Notes under the pieces: model-generated
The model's database searches: none
The model's input: the letters and a program-made list of their open reading frames with translations, nothing else
What the model was told of the DNA's origin: nothing
NCBI RefSeq assembly: GCF_902167145.1
Contig: NC_050097.1
Coordinates: 40,036,095 to 40,100,094, forward strand
Reading direction: 5' to 3'
Source: Zea mays
Lineage: Eukaryota > Streptophyta > Magnoliopsida > Poales > Poaceae
DNA: 64,000 nucleotides
Shown: positions 22,445 to 34,407 of the stretch, one piece after another
How positions within the stretch are numbered: the stretch's first letter is position 1
Layout: each line of letters starts with the position of its first letter
Made by a program: the position numbers and the translations under genes

Positions 22445-24539
22445 TGTGGCGGAACCGCCCGAATTATTCCAACTTAAGTGCCTAAGTCCCGCCTTAGAGG
22501 CTAGGCCACACTTAAATAGGAATAACCCGTCAGTCCCTCGGATCTAGTCCGATAAAGCCACTTAACCAGGATCGAATACCACTAGCTCACACGACGGTGA
22601 GGCACAGAGAAATACAATAAAACATAATACCACAAATTTAATAAGTATCATTAGTGATTACATTATCGGAGTTTCAGAAATAATAACCATAACTTTTAAT
22701 GCAGCGGAAATAACTAACGGAGAAAACCGAGTAACATGGCGAAGCCTGGCCACGCTACTCCTCCTGGTCCTCTCCTGCGGAAGCAGTAACCCACTCAACC
22801 GTCTATCCCGGTGGCAGGGATGGAGGCCAAGTCACACCAGCAACAAATCATCCTAAGGAGTACCTGCAAAAAATTGTGCCACAAGCAAGGCTGAGTATAC
22901 TAATACTCAGCTAGACTTACCCGGTGTGAGGAGTCTACTCCTCTACCTCTAGACATGCAGCTGTTTGGCTGAGGGGTTTGGTTTGCCAAAAGCACTAGCT
23001 GAGTCTAAAAACAAGTTTTAGCTTTTCAAGTTCTAGAATATTAATTTTAGACTAGATGAGCACCTATCTATCCATTCATGGTAGCAAACAATTTAGTCAA
23101 CCAACATATTTTTGTAAGTAACCTCATTTCCACTTATTACTCAATGCAGTACAATGGATCAAGCAGTCTCATTAGCTGCGAGAAGCAGACGATTCGAATC
23201 GAGTTTTTATCCTTGCAAGGTAAACCTAAACACACGACATGTAGGGGCACTCCGTCCCCACACATATCAACCGTCCCCATCGATTCCCTGGCAACAGAAA
23301 GGGGCTCACCGCCTTGGCGTACAATGCCTCACTGACCCCGACTGGCCGTCATGCAGTGACCGCACTTGTACCCACCATAACCGGAATGGGAGACCACGTC
23401 TCAGGTCGCGTGAGGAGGGCAATCTGCGGGCAGGTTCACTCAGGTACTAGGCTTACCGATTTACCATATTTCTCGGTATGTGTTTAGTACGTTCAAACGC
23501 TTGACACAAGTATCCGCACGTTAATCCTTATTCCATTTTCCATCTCGTAGACCACGCGTCCCCATGGACCCGTGTCCACAGACCATCACCACTCTGTTAT
23601 CAAAGTGGATACAACCAATTCCTGACCTCGCGCGAGTGCTAGAAAAATCACTCGACTTCTACCGAGATCACTAATTAGCAAAGCAGCTACTCGACCTAGC
23701 ATACTAGTATCCATCTCAAAGGGAATCCTGAGTTCATGCAACTAGGGTTTCATTCAACTCCTACACTTAAGTGCACGGTACAAGCCTACAAACATTAAGT
23801 GCAGTAAAATAGCATATATAACGGTTATGCATAAAACCGGGGCTTGCCTTTAATTTAACACTTAGATAGTGTTTGCTGGGGGAGGGTACTCGCTCGGCGA
23901 GCATCCACTGGTTAAGTCCACCATCTTTCAGTACGTCCACCAACTGCATCTTGTGGTTGGCACCACGTCCCGTGTACGATCAGCATCTCTCGGTCCTAAA
24001 TGAGATGCAAGATGCATATGGATGAATATAATGAAAGTAGCACAAAGTAGCACAAGATATACAAGACATAGTGGCGAACTAAACATTTAAATTGGTAGAC
24101 ACTGTAGACAACCACACGTTAGTATTAGTTATCTACACGTTATCGGCGTTCAATACTAACACCATAAAAAGACGGCAAATATTTCTTATAGTTACCCAAC
24201 ACAAACACGATATCACGAGCACAAGCATTTACCACGTTCACTTTAATTGTCCATTAGTTACCTAACCTTATATTAGTTAAGTCTATAAGTTTGCTACGGC
24301 TTTTCTTTAGTTCTTCTAGTGATCATACAAAAGCATCACAAACACAAGTTTAATAGAGGACCGATGTATCAATGTCGATGGACTCCTCTATCACAATCAA
24401 CTACAGCAAGCAACATATAAAACATGACACACGTGCATCATTAAGCCTAGTCGTGGCAAGTCTATATTAATTTAGTGCTAACCAACCATTTTTAGCCAAA
24501 AGGGTGCACCAACAATTAATTGAGCACATGCAGATTTTT

Positions 24540-25411
24540 AGGACAGCAGCACAGCAGCTACTTGTTTTAATCATAACTTTTCGAATATTAATCCAAAACT
24601 AGCAAACTAGGATTTTCTGGAAAGTTTAGAAAGTGCTCTACAATTTTGGTATTTTCATCACAACATGACTCAACACTTAGCAAAGTCAAAACATGCTAAT
24701 ACAACAGCGCTGTCCAGATTTGGACAGATTCAGACTTGTGACTTTAAAAATTCATAACTGAAGATTCAGGCATCCAAACAAGATGATTTTAGACTTTCTG
24801 GAAAGCTAATTAAATATTCTACAAATTATTTATAAACATCTCAAGGTGATTCCATATTTAACTAAGGATAAAAGGCACTAGAAGGCTTTGCTGTCCAGAA
24901 TTGGACAGATTCAGTCTTCAGACTTTAAACATCCATAACTTAATCTTCAGATCACCAAAAATAGTGATCCAAGACTTTTTGGAAAGCTTAGAAAAAGCAC
25001 TACATAACTTTTATAATCACCAAGAAGTGATTCCAGTTTTAATCAAATCAAACATTACAGTTTTCAAAATCTGTTCTGACGGAGGGCAGAACACAGCAAG
25101 CAGTTTATAAAATTCATAACTCTTAAACTATTAGGCCTGTGGTTATGAAATTTTAACACAAGCAAGATAAGAAAAGCATCTACAACTTTCTTATAATCGA
25201 CAAGGACTGATTCTAACATTACATTAGGCAAACAATGCAGTTTCTGAAATCTGTACAGAATTTGGACAGATTCAGTTACTGAATTTGTAAAAATCATAAC
25301 TCCTAAACGATCAGACTTATGCCTGTCAAATTTTAACACCAGCAAGATAATAAAGTTATCTATCGCTTTTCTATAGCACATATCTATAGAAAATACAATT
25401 TTGTTCATCAA
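24540..25411 (-). repeat. Degenerate tandem repeats, about 180 bp, in LARD-1 5' LTR
   Basis: Second copy of the array at 16660-17530, almost unchanged. Confidence 0.75.
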
Positions 25412-27882
25412 ACATACAGCACTAGCAAATCACTGCGTGCAGTCCAAAACAGCAATTACTAAATTTCAGCTTCTATATAATTCAAGAATTGCCATGTTTT
25501 AGAGACTTGAGTTATTCTAACACTTTACCATTTGTTAGAGTTAAATTAATCAAATGGGCACTAACAAGTAGACTTACAAATTTTATCTGTGTCATTATGA
25601 GCACTAGAAGTACCATATTTAATTAACAACGCATTCTCCCCGATAATCGATATCGAAGTGATGTTGACACCATAATTTGCATTTTAACTTAGACCTCACA
25701 TGAGCACTAATACTTTTCATCCGCGACCATAAACATACGCATTTAAACTACAATAAGCAAATCATCGTGACTACGGGCTTAACCAAGTCATTTATTAATT
25801 CGGCTAACTAGTGCAACAACATAGGCTGCTATACATCCTACACGTCGTCTTGCCTCTTATTATCGCAATCCGAGACAACACATATATAACAAACACTTAA
25901 CGAAATCGACTCCTATTTAACATGAGTTGCTAATCACGGTAGAAGACCTAGCGAACCATTTTAGACATCGTAACTCAAGAACATGGGTTGGAGCCGATTG
26001 ATCAGTGTTTCTCAACCATTGCTCAACTTGAATTAGTTAACACACAAGTCACCTAAATAGCACATTTTTGGGGTCTATCGTGGAGGCATTTACACATGGC
26101 ATAAAACTCCATAAGACTACATTTGCTACTGACACCAACAATTACCTACCGACCTATTATTCACCAAACGAACGTAGTTACACGCCGCCTACTAGTTTCC
26201 AACATAATCCTCATATAGCTCGTAATTCAAACTACTCACTAACAATAAATAACACACGACAACTACCACATCGACCGGTTAATTTATTTGGACACCACCC
26301 GTCTAGCGTACCACTAGTATCCCGCATTTTGACTCGACTTATAATTATAGAGGAAGTGATACAACGACCAAACATTTATGTCGAGCACAATTATTTATGA
26401 CCACATTTATCGACTAGACAAGTGAAACACTAACCGATTATTCGCACATCTCGTCCTTAAACACAAATCACATGTCTCATAATTTATATCTTCGACCCAC
26501 TCTATCTTACACCACGAGGAACACATAAAATATATTTAACATAGACTAACTCATTAGCCGACTGCGGAAACCACCAAACATGCTTTACGTTTTATTAGAT
26601 TTACCACGACTAACACACTGCTTTATGACGAAGTATTTTAACAAACGACTAATACCATCCACGAACCATCCTCGTGACACATAAATGAATCATCGCAGCC
26701 ACATATATTCAAACACCAATACACACCACATCGACCAAAACGTATTTAGACAAACTACAAATCGCACACAGCAAACAACTTCTTGCTCTCCAACCGCAAA
26801 TGCGAATCTACTAATGCGTATAACCAAAACATTTTACACACATCCACACATATACGTGCACTGCATGACATCAACCAAATCATACGTATGGTAAACTATA
26901 AATCAATCAACCTGAACGGGATCGGATTTGAGTTGTGCATGCATGTGGTTCACCCGACCGGTCTTGTATCGAACACGCGTGCGCGACGAATGGCATTGAC
27001 GGCTAGCTGCGATTAGACACACACACAACCGTTGAACAGTTTTACCGAGCACAAAATAAAAATATAAAAGCAGCAATGGCAGCGAGGGTTTTCTCACCAC
27101 GGGTTTCGACGACGGCGCGCAGACGCTGCGCAAATCGGGTCAATGCAAGCGACACGGACGGGATCTCATGGCTGCTGCTCGCTGCGCCATTTCGTCGAGC
27201 ACGACAAGGGCGCGACGCGGAGGGAACCCATGTGGCTGCGTGAACTGGCGTCGCGGCTGCTGCGCGAGGTCGACGGTGGAGCTCGCTGCGGTTGCTGTTT
27301 GGTGGGGAAGATGGGGAGGAAAAGGAGCAGCGGCGCTGTGGATCTCGGGCGTGTCATGTGGCTTGTGCTCGCGCGCAGGGAAATCCCCGGCGCCGTGGCT
27401 GCTGGCCGGAGCTGGGGCTCGGTCTGCAACAGTGGGGGTCGGTAATGGGGAGGAAGTTCTCTGCTGAAAATTCAGGGCGCCATGGAGCAAGAAGCAGAGG
27501 AAGCCGCGACCAAGGGGAGAGAAGGGGGTGCAGTGGTTGGGAAAGGAGATGGAGCAGAGAGCTCGCAGGGAGGGGCGCCGGCGTGCTCCCAGGGAGCTCG
27601 GCCATGGCTGCACTGCGGGCGCCATGGATCCAGGGATACCGAACTTGCTCTGCCCTGCGCGCTCAGGAGCATGGGGAGGGCGACGCTTGCTTGAGGAAGA
27701 AGAAGGGGAGGAGGGCTGGACGCCATAGCTGCTGAAGGCGCCATGGGAGCTGGCCTTGCTCCCTGCTGGTCGCCGTGGTAAACAGGGAAGAAGGAGATGG
27801 CGTGAGGAGAAAAAAAATGGAGTTGGCTGGTGGCGGCTAGGGGGGTGGATGCAAATTTTCCAATTTGCAAGGGGAGGCACTT

Positions 27883-27892
27883 CTATTTATAG
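27883..27892 (-). promoter_or_regulatory. TATA box of LARD-1 5' LTR
   Basis: CTATAAATAG on the minus strand. This is the copy expected to drive element transcription, reading leftward through the rest of the LTR. Confidence 0.7.
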
Positions 27893-28642
27893 AGGCAGTC
27901 CTAGGGTTATGGTTTCTTAGTGGGCCTATTGGGCTGGGCTGGATTTGGCCCAAACACGCAAACGGGTTGCGCTAAATTATTTTTCCGAATAAAAATGCTC
28001 TCGCGGAATTTGCTTCTACAGAGAACAGAGCGAATTAGAATTTCGACGAACGAACGATTGAGCGATTAGTTCGGCCGAGAGTTGGATTTGATTTCGCTCA
28101 AAAATAATTTTCTACGCGTGATTCGAAATTAAATTGCCCTGAGATTTGATCGGTCCTGGATTTTAGTCGGAGAAATCGGATCGTGACATTTTAAAATTGT
28201 CGTCGATACGGGGTTTTGAGTTCGGTCCAGACATGAGATACTTGGCCGAGTCGAGTAAGAATTAATTAGAGGACGACATATTGAGCATTCCGTTTGAGAG
28301 TATGGACTTGGATAAAATAGTCAGACATCGATCGAAGTTCGAGGAATTGGATTCGGGCTCAGATCAGATAACAGTCGTCGAGAGTTTGATTTAATGAACT
28401 TCAGATGAGATTTATAATCGAGAATGATCTTCGAGTCTGCATTCGTTCCGAGAGATAAAAGTTTTAACACGCTCCGAAATGGGTTGTTTCTCGAGATCGA
28501 ATAACTCTGAATTCGGTGAACTTCCAAGAGAAAGCCTGATAAACAGAGATAGGCACGATCGAGAAATAGAAATTTTCACCGAGCATCCGAGATTAGGATA
28601 AATCTCCCGACATAACACGAAATTGACACCTGGGGTGTCACA

Positions 28643-28647
28643 GACGT
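28643..28647. repeat. TSD GACGT, right copy, of LARD-1
   Basis: Matches 14560-14564. The Huck-1 LTR resumes with CCTCTTGC directly after it. Confidence 0.95.
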
Positions 28648-29787
28648 CCTCTTGCTTCCGTAAGGGGGCCGAGAGCCGCCATCGTCAGGGAACGTGCGGG
28701 GCGCCATCATCGCCTATCTGGCGGAGCGAGCCAGATGGGACGCCGGTCTTGTTCCCCGTAGCCTGAGTCAGCTTGGAGTAGGGTAATGATGGCGCCTCCT
28801 GTTGACGTGGCCGGTCCGCGCCCTAGGTTGGGCGATGTGGAGGCTCCTCCGAGGTCGAGGTCGAGTCCGTCTTCCGTGGCTGAGGCCGAGTCCGAGCCCC
28901 TAGGTCGGGCGAGGCGGAGGCCGTTGGCTGAGGCCAGGGCGGAATTTGAGTCCTGGGGTCGGGCGAAGCGGAGTTCGTCGTCTTCTGGGGCTGAGCCCAA
29001 GTCCGAGCCCTAGGTCGGGCGGAGCGGAGTTCGCCGTCTTCCGGGGCTTTGCCCGAGTCCGAGCCCTGGGTCGGGCGGAGCGGAGTTCGTTGTCTTCTGG
29101 GGCTGAGCCCAAGTCCGAGCCCTGGGTCGGGCGAAGCGGAGTTCGTCGTATTCCGGGGCTTTGCCCGAGTCCGAGCCCTGGGTCGGGCGGAGCAGAGTTC
29201 GCCGTCTTCCGGGGCTTAGCCCGAGTCTGAGCCCTGGGTCGGGCGGAGCGGAGTTCGCCGTCTTCCGGGGCTTAGCCCGAGTCCGAGCCCTGGGTCGGGC
29301 GGAGCGGAGTTTCCTATGGTGTGCGGCCGGGCCTGACTGCCTGTCAGCCTCACTCTGTCAAGTGGCACCGCAGTCGGAGCGGCGCAGGCGGCGCTGTCTT
29401 TCTGTCAGACCGGTCAGTCGAGCGACGAAGTGACGGCGGTCACTTCGGCTCTGTCAGCTGAGGGGCGCGCGTCAGGATAAAGGTGTCAGGCCACCTTTGC
29501 ATTAAACGATCCTGCGATTTGGTCGGGGTTGCTTCTTGGCGAAGACAGGGCCTCGGGCGAGCCGGGAACGTGTTCGCCGCTGGAGGGGGGCCTCGGGCGA
29601 GGCGGAGATCCTCCGGGGTCGGCTGCCCTTGTCCGAGGCTAGGCTCGGGCGAGGCGTGATCGAGTCCCTCGAATGGACTGATCCCTGACTTGATCACACC
29701 CATCAGGCCTTTGCAGCTTTATGCTGATGGGGATTACCAGCTGAGAATTAGGAGCCTTGAGGGTACCCCTAATTATGGTCCCCGACA
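28648..29787 (-). repeat. Huck-1 5' LTR, outer segment
   Basis: U3 part of the 5' LTR, matching 2927-4122 apart from one missing 56-bp unit. It ends CCCCGACA (TGTCGGGG on the minus strand), followed by the right TSD ATATT at 29788-29792. Confidence 0.95.
28964..29300 (-). repeat. Tandem array, 6 x 56 bp, in Huck-1 5' LTR
   Basis: Same unit as 3244-3636 with one unit fewer. Confidence 0.9.
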
Positions 29788-29792
29788 ATATT
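29788..29792. repeat. TSD ATATT, right copy, of Huck-1
   Basis: Matches 2409-2413 and marks where Sirevirus A pol resumes. Confidence 0.95.
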
Positions 29793-30734
29793 ATATTTGG
29801 GTCTACTAACGAATCTACTTGTGAAGAATTTAGTAGGATCATGACACAAAAATTCGAGATGTCAATGATGGGGGAGTTGAAGTATTTTCTAGGATTCCAA
29901 GTCAAGCAACTCCAAGAAGGCACCTTCATTAGCCAAACGAAGTATACTCAAGACATTCTAACTAAGTTTGGAATGAAGGATGCTAAACCCATCAAGACAC
30001 CCATGGGAACCAATGGGCATCTCGACCTCGACACGGGAGGTAAATCTGTCGATCAAAAGGTATATCGGTCGATGATAGGTTCATTACTCTAGTTATGTGC
30101 ATCTCGACCGGACATTATGCTTTCCGTATGCATGTGTGCAAGATTCCAAGCCGACCCTAAGGAATCACACCTTACGGCCGTAAAACGAATCTTGAGATAT
30201 TTGGCTTATACTCCTAAGTTTGGGCTTTGGTACCCTCGTGGATCCACATTTGATTTGATTGGTTATTCGGATGCCAATTGGGCGGGGTGTAAGATTAATA
30301 GAAAGAGCACATCGGGGACTTGCCAGTTCTTGGGAAGATCCTTGGTGTCTTGGGCTTCAAAGAAGCAAAATTCGGTCGCTCTTTCTACCGCCGAAGCCGA
30401 GTATATTGCCGCAGGCCATTGTTGCGCGCAATTGCTTTGGATGAGGCAAACCCTGCGGGACTATGGTTACAAATTAACCAAAGTTCCTCTTCTATGTGAT
30501 AATGAGAGTGCAATCCACATGGCAGATAATCCCGTTGAGCATAGTCGCACTAAACACATAGCCATTCAGTATCATTTTCTTAGGGATCACCAACAAAAGG
30601 GGGATATCGAGATTGCATATATTAACACTAAAGATCAATTAGCCGATATTTTTACCAAGCCACTAGATGAACAAACTTTTACCAAACTTAGGCATGAGCT
30701 TAATATTCTTGATTCTAGGAACTTCTTTTGCTAA
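29793..30734 (+). pseudogene. pol: Sirevirus A pol: C-terminal RT and RNase H (broken)
   Basis: Continues pol A directly after the Huck-1 insertion, starting in the FGSTN segment that follows YVDD. RT thumb ([18 protein letters not shown]), connection (YRSMIGSLL) and RNase H follow, with catalytic residues in GYSDANWAG, STAEAEY and LLCDNESAI. An in-frame TAG at 30090-30092 interrupts the connection region, where C has a Tyr codon. The frame ends at TAA 30732-30734. RNase H degrades the RNA strand during reverse transcription. The downstream part is otherwise open. Confidence 0.92.
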
Positions 30735-31557
30735 ACTTGCACACATAGCTCATAAGTATACCTTTGATCATGTCTCTTTTATATATGCTATGACTAATGT
30801 GTTTTCAAGTATATTTCAAACCAAGTCATAGGTATATTGAAAGGGAATTGGAGTCTTCGGCGAAGACAAAGGCTTCCACTCCACTCTACTACTCATCCTT
30901 CGCCGTCGCTCCGCATCACTCTCCGTCTTTGGTATAATCTTCACTCATATGTTTTATTTGCCAAAGGGGAGAAAGTAGGTAGGAAAGGGCTTATATCTCA
31001 CTCAAAGTATCCGTTTTTGGCGATTCATGCCAAAGGGGGAGAAAGTATGAGCCCAAAGCAAAAGGACCGCACCACCACCCTAATTTTAAATTTAATGATT
31101 TTCAATTGGTAAATTTCAAATTGGTATCTCTTTGTGTTCTAAAGGGGGAGAAAGTAGTACTTTCAAAATTGATATCTTAAAACCCTCTTGAACACTAAGA
31201 GGAGAATTTTATTTGAGGGGGAGTTTTGTTTTAGTCAAGGAAAACCATTTTAAGACAAAGGGAGAAAATTTCAAATCTTGAAAATGCTTCTCAAAATCTT
31301 ATTCATTTACCTTTGACTACCTTGCAAAAGGACTTTGAAAAATAATTTACAAAAGAATTTGCAAAAACAAAACTTGTGGTGCAAGCGTGGTCCAAAATGT
31401 TAAAAATAAAGAAACAATCCATGCATATCTAGTAAGTAATATTTATTGGCTAAAATTCTAAGTAACCTTTGCACTTACACTTTGCAAACTAGTTCAATCA
31501 TACGCTTCTATACTTGCTTTGGTTTGTGTTGGCATCAATCACCAAAAAGGGGGAGAT
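30735..31557 (+). other. Sirevirus A 3' untranslated region with multiple polypurine tracts
   Basis: No gene. Purine-rich AAAGGGGGAGAAAGTA-like blocks recur near 30963, 31030, 31141, 31213 and 31257, before the true polypurine tract AAAAAGGGGGAGAT at 31544-31557. Repeated tracts here are a known hallmark of Sireviruses. Confidence 0.85.
31544..31557 (+). promoter_or_regulatory. Sirevirus A polypurine tract
   Basis: AAAAAGGGGGAGAT directly before the 3' LTR terminus TGAAAG. The same sequence precedes the 3' LTR of Sirevirus C (51188-51201). Confidence 0.9.
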
Positions 31558-31757
31558 TGAAAGAGAATTAGGCTTATACCTATTTCCTAAACTAATTTTG
31601 GTGGTTGAATTGCCCAATACAAATAATTGGACTAACTAGTTTGCCCGAGTTTATAAGTTCTACAGGAACCAAAGGTTCACAATAAGCCAATAAAAAGATC
31701 AAGAGAAAGGGTTCAACAATGGAGCAAAGGGACAACCGAAGGCACCCTGGTCTGGGG

Positions 31758-32273
31758 CACCGGACTGTCCGGTGCGCCACCGGACATGTCCGGTGCACCA
31801 GGATTCTCCTCGCACTGAACTCCTCGCCTTCGGGAAAACACAGAGTCACTCCGCTATAATTCACCGGACTGTCCGGTGTACACCGGACTGTCCGGTGTAC
31901 ACCGGACAGTGTCCGGTGCTCCAGGGATGAAGCGACTCTGAACTCGCCAGCTTCGGGAATTCGCAACGGCGCTCCGCTATAATTCACCGGACTGTCCGGT
32001 GTACACCGGACTGTCCGGTGTATCTACAGGGCAACGGCTACTTCGGCGCCAACGGTCACCTGTAGGCGCTCTGCAGGCGCATTTAATGCGCGCCAGAGCG
32101 CGCAGAAGTCAGGCACGCGCGAACAGGCGCACCGGACATTCTACAGTTCATCTCCAGTGCGCCACGGTCATCCAGGCGGGCCCAGCAACAGAGCTCCAAT
32201 GGTCGGAACCCTAACGGCCGGGTGATGTGGCTGTCGCACCGGACATGTCCGGTGTGCACCGGACTGTCCGGTG
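31758..32273 (+). repeat. Palindrome cluster in Sirevirus A LTR
   Basis: About nine copies of CACCGGACTGTCCGGTG and the variants with ACAT or ACAGT at the centre, mostly in close pairs, upstream of the TATA box. Palindromic U3 motifs are characteristic of maize Sirevirus LTRs. Confidence 0.85.
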
Positions 32274-32324
32274 CACCATCGAACAGACAGCCTCCACCCA
32301 AACGGCTAGTTTGGTGGTTGGGGC

Positions 32325-32332
32325 TATAAATA
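32325..32332 (+). promoter_or_regulatory. TATA box of Sirevirus A 3' LTR
   Basis: TATAAATA in a GGGGCTATAAATACCCCC context. It would start transcription near 32360. Confidence 0.75.
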
Positions 32333-32900
32333 CCCCCAACCACCCCACATTCAAGTCATCCAAGTTTTCCACTTCTCAACCACTTACAAGAGCTAGGCAT
32401 TCAATTCTAGACACACCCAAGTGATCAAATCCTCTCCAAATCCACACAAGGCTTTAGTGATTAGAGAGAGAGATTTGCTGTGTTCTTTTGAGCTCTTGCG
32501 CTTGGATTGCTTCTTTTCTTTCTCACTTGTTCTTGTGATCAAAACTCATTTGTAACCGAGGCAAGAGACACCAAGTGTGTGGTGGTCCTTGCGGGGAAGT
32601 TTTGTTCCCGGTTTTGATTTGAGAAGAGAAGCTCACTCGGTCCGAGGGACCGTTTGAGAGAGGGTAAGGGTTGAAAGAGACCCGGCCTTTGTAGCCTCCT
32701 CAACGGGGAGTAGGTTTGCGAGAACCGAACCTCGGTAAAACAAATCCGTGTGTCACACTCTTCATTTGCTTGCGATTTGTTTTGCGCTCTCTCTCTCGGT
32801 CTCATATTTATTTCTAACGCTAACCCATCTCGTAGTTGTGTTTATATTTGTAAATTTCAGTTTCGCCCTATTCACCCCCCCCCCCTCTAGGCGACTTTCA

Positions 32901-33704
32901 GGGGGAGAGCGCCATGTTGCCCTCGGAGGGCGCCGAACATGGTGTCTCCAGTGAGTTGCTAACGGGTAATCCGAGTGGACGCCCGTGCCCCATTTGTTAG
33001 GGGTCGACTAGTGGCCCGGAGGCGCGCTCCAAAAGTACCTGCGGGTGACTTGCCGGACCCGATCCCCTTTTGACGGGGTCCGAGGGCTCGATGCCTCCCT
33101 CTGGTGGGATTCTGTTACAAAATTGTTCCCGTTGGTCTTGGAAATGTCCTAGGGTACCTCGGGAGCGCAGCCCGAGCCTCGGTTATGTATCGAACGTACC
33201 CAGGGTCATCCCTCGTTCTGCGTCTGAGGCGGCTGTCGAACCCTTCGGGGGCCAGCCTTCGAACCCCTGATCTGTAGTGGGCGCGGAGCCCGAGTGGCCC
33301 GAGGCAGCCGTTGAACCCTTTCGAGGGGCCAGCCTTCGAACCTCTGACCAGTAGTGGGCGCGGAACCCGAGTGCTCTGAGGCGGCTGTTGAACCCTTCCG
33401 AGGGGCCATCCTTTGAACCTCTGATCAGTAGGGGGGCTCGGGGCCCGCTTCCTTCGTGGAGAAGGATCCCTTTCGGAGTATCCCCTTTTCCGACCCTTGA
33501 GGCAAGAGAGAGAAAGAGGAAGTGAAAAGGATACGAAATCGAATGACGTGGCGCACCTTTTTTGACGTGGTCATTATGGCGGAGGTGAAGCGTCGCCTGC
33601 TTCGCCCGCCAAAGGTGCCGCCTGTCCTGCCGCAGAGTTAATGCGACGAGACGAGTGGTTCACGGGGCGGCCGTTGCGCGTGCACGAGCCATTCGAGGAA
33701 CGGA
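32901..33704. other. Huck-2 non-coding spacer
   Basis: GC-rich sequence collinear with Huck-1 4530-5320, with the three-unit 75-bp array at 33224-33431. No gene seen. Collinearity with Huck-1 stops near 33704, just after a GAGCCATTCGAGGAACG segment. Confidence 0.7.
33224..33431. repeat. Tandem repeat, 3 x about 75 bp, Huck-2
   Basis: Same array as Huck-1 4842-5049. Confidence 0.8.
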
Positions 33705-34320
33705 ACACGGACGCGTCGTCTTCCGCCGTGGGAGAAGGTCCTTTCGCTATCCCAGGAGGGGGCTGAGCTTGCTGACGACTCGACTGCCGCTTCCGCCCGC
33801 CTGCCACCGCCATTACTGTTGGCCCATTTCTGGCCGTATCGACCGTCGCGCCCTCTCCCGCGGCTGACCGGCCCGTGACCGATGTGCTCGGTTGGCACTG
33901 TCGGGTCATGCGCAGGGTCGCCTCGAGTCGCGGTACTGGTTCCGCAGTCGAGAAGGCGCGGTACTGGCGCGAGTGGCGGTGCAGTTTCTTGCACGTAGTA
34001 ACCGGCGCGCCGGTTACATGACGTGTGGGTCTGGGCCTCCATGCTAGATGCGTCGAAGTCGAAAGGGTGCGTCCCCCTGGGTGCGGTTGCCGCCTGCATG
34101 GCGGCCCGCCCTTTCACCCGCTGGCCTGGGCGAAAGTGGAGGAGTGCTCGTAACTGCTGGGCAGTTGCGCGCACCGTGGGAGGCGGTTTGGCCCTGTCTG
34201 CTCTGCGCCAGCTTGCATGACGCGCGGGGCCCAGCCCCCGTGTCGTAGGGGGAGGACCTTGGAGCATGTTGGAGAAGACTCAGCCCGCGACGACTGAGGA
34301 CGCAAGTGGGGAGAGTTGCC

Positions 34321-34328
34321 TTTAAAAG
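34321..34328 (+). promoter_or_regulatory. Possible TATA box of Huck-2 antisense cassette
   Basis: TTTAAAAG, preceded by GTTGCC and followed by GGAGGGCG, about 87 bp upstream of an ATG at 34408. Placement resembles the TATA box of the Huck-1 antisense gene. Confidence 0.45.
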
Positions 34329-34407
34329 GAGGGCGACCCCCTTGAAAGGCATCCATGTCTTCGCGCTCTCCTCATGCATTGTGTCTTTCCACCTTTCAAG
34401 CCCCCAG

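Larger units (their letters stand above)
14565..28642 (-). mobile_element. LARD-1: non-autonomous LTR element with 6.2-kb LTRs
   Basis: Two near-identical direct repeats, 14565-20760 (6196 bp) and 22445-28642 (6198 bp), flank a 1684-bp internal region with no coding capacity. On the minus strand the element begins TGTGACACCCC and ends CGCCACA. It has a tRNA-Met-type primer-binding site after the right LTR and a purine tract before the left one, so it is a bona fide LTR retrotransposon on the minus strand. LTRs differ at about 25 positions by eye (about 0.4%). The TGTGACACC terminus and the Met PBS suggest the Tekay/Del chromovirus clade as its autonomous relative; this is inference. Confidence 0.93.
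22445..28642 (-). repeat. LARD-1 5' LTR (6198 bp)
   Basis: Near-identical to 14565-20760, with single-base length differences at about 23809 (A run) and 27846 (G run). It holds the 180-bp repeats (about 24540-25411) and the TATA box on the minus strand (27883-27892). Confidence 0.93.
2414..29787 (-). mobile_element. Huck-1: Ty3/gypsy element, Tat lineage, Huck family
   Basis: This is a complete element on the minus strand: 5' LTR at the right (14052-29787, split by LARD-1), primer-binding site 14032-14049, degraded gag-pol 13991 down to about 9433, an antisense gene on the plus strand 5539-8894, polypurine tract 4123-4142, and 3' LTR 2414-4122. Without LARD-1 it is about 13.3 kb, the size expected for Huck. 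The LTR begins TGTCGGGGACC and ends CGCCRACA. The LTRs differ at roughly 33 positions by eye (about 2%) plus one 56-bp repeat unit. It lacks RNase H and the integrase core, so it is non-autonomous. Confidence 0.95.
31558..32900 (+). repeat. Sirevirus A 3' LTR (1343 bp)
   Basis: Begins TGAAAGAGAATTAGG and ends CTAGGCGACTTTCA. It contains the palindrome cluster CACCGGACTGTCCGGTG (31758-32273), a TATA box at 32325-32332 and a C-rich run near the 3' end. Huck-2 sequence begins at 32901. The 5' LTR is off the window, so neither the age nor the TSD of A can be read. Confidence 0.93.

Noticed and set aside
14565..28642. LARD-1 as a simple segmental duplication of about 6.2 kb
   Set aside because: A TSD, TG...CA ends, a tRNA-Met primer-binding site and a polypurine tract at the correct places show it is one LTR element.
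31758..32273. CRISPR-like array, because of regularly recurring short repeats
   Set aside because: The repeats are palindromic U3 motifs in a eukaryotic LTR, unevenly spaced and without unique spacers.
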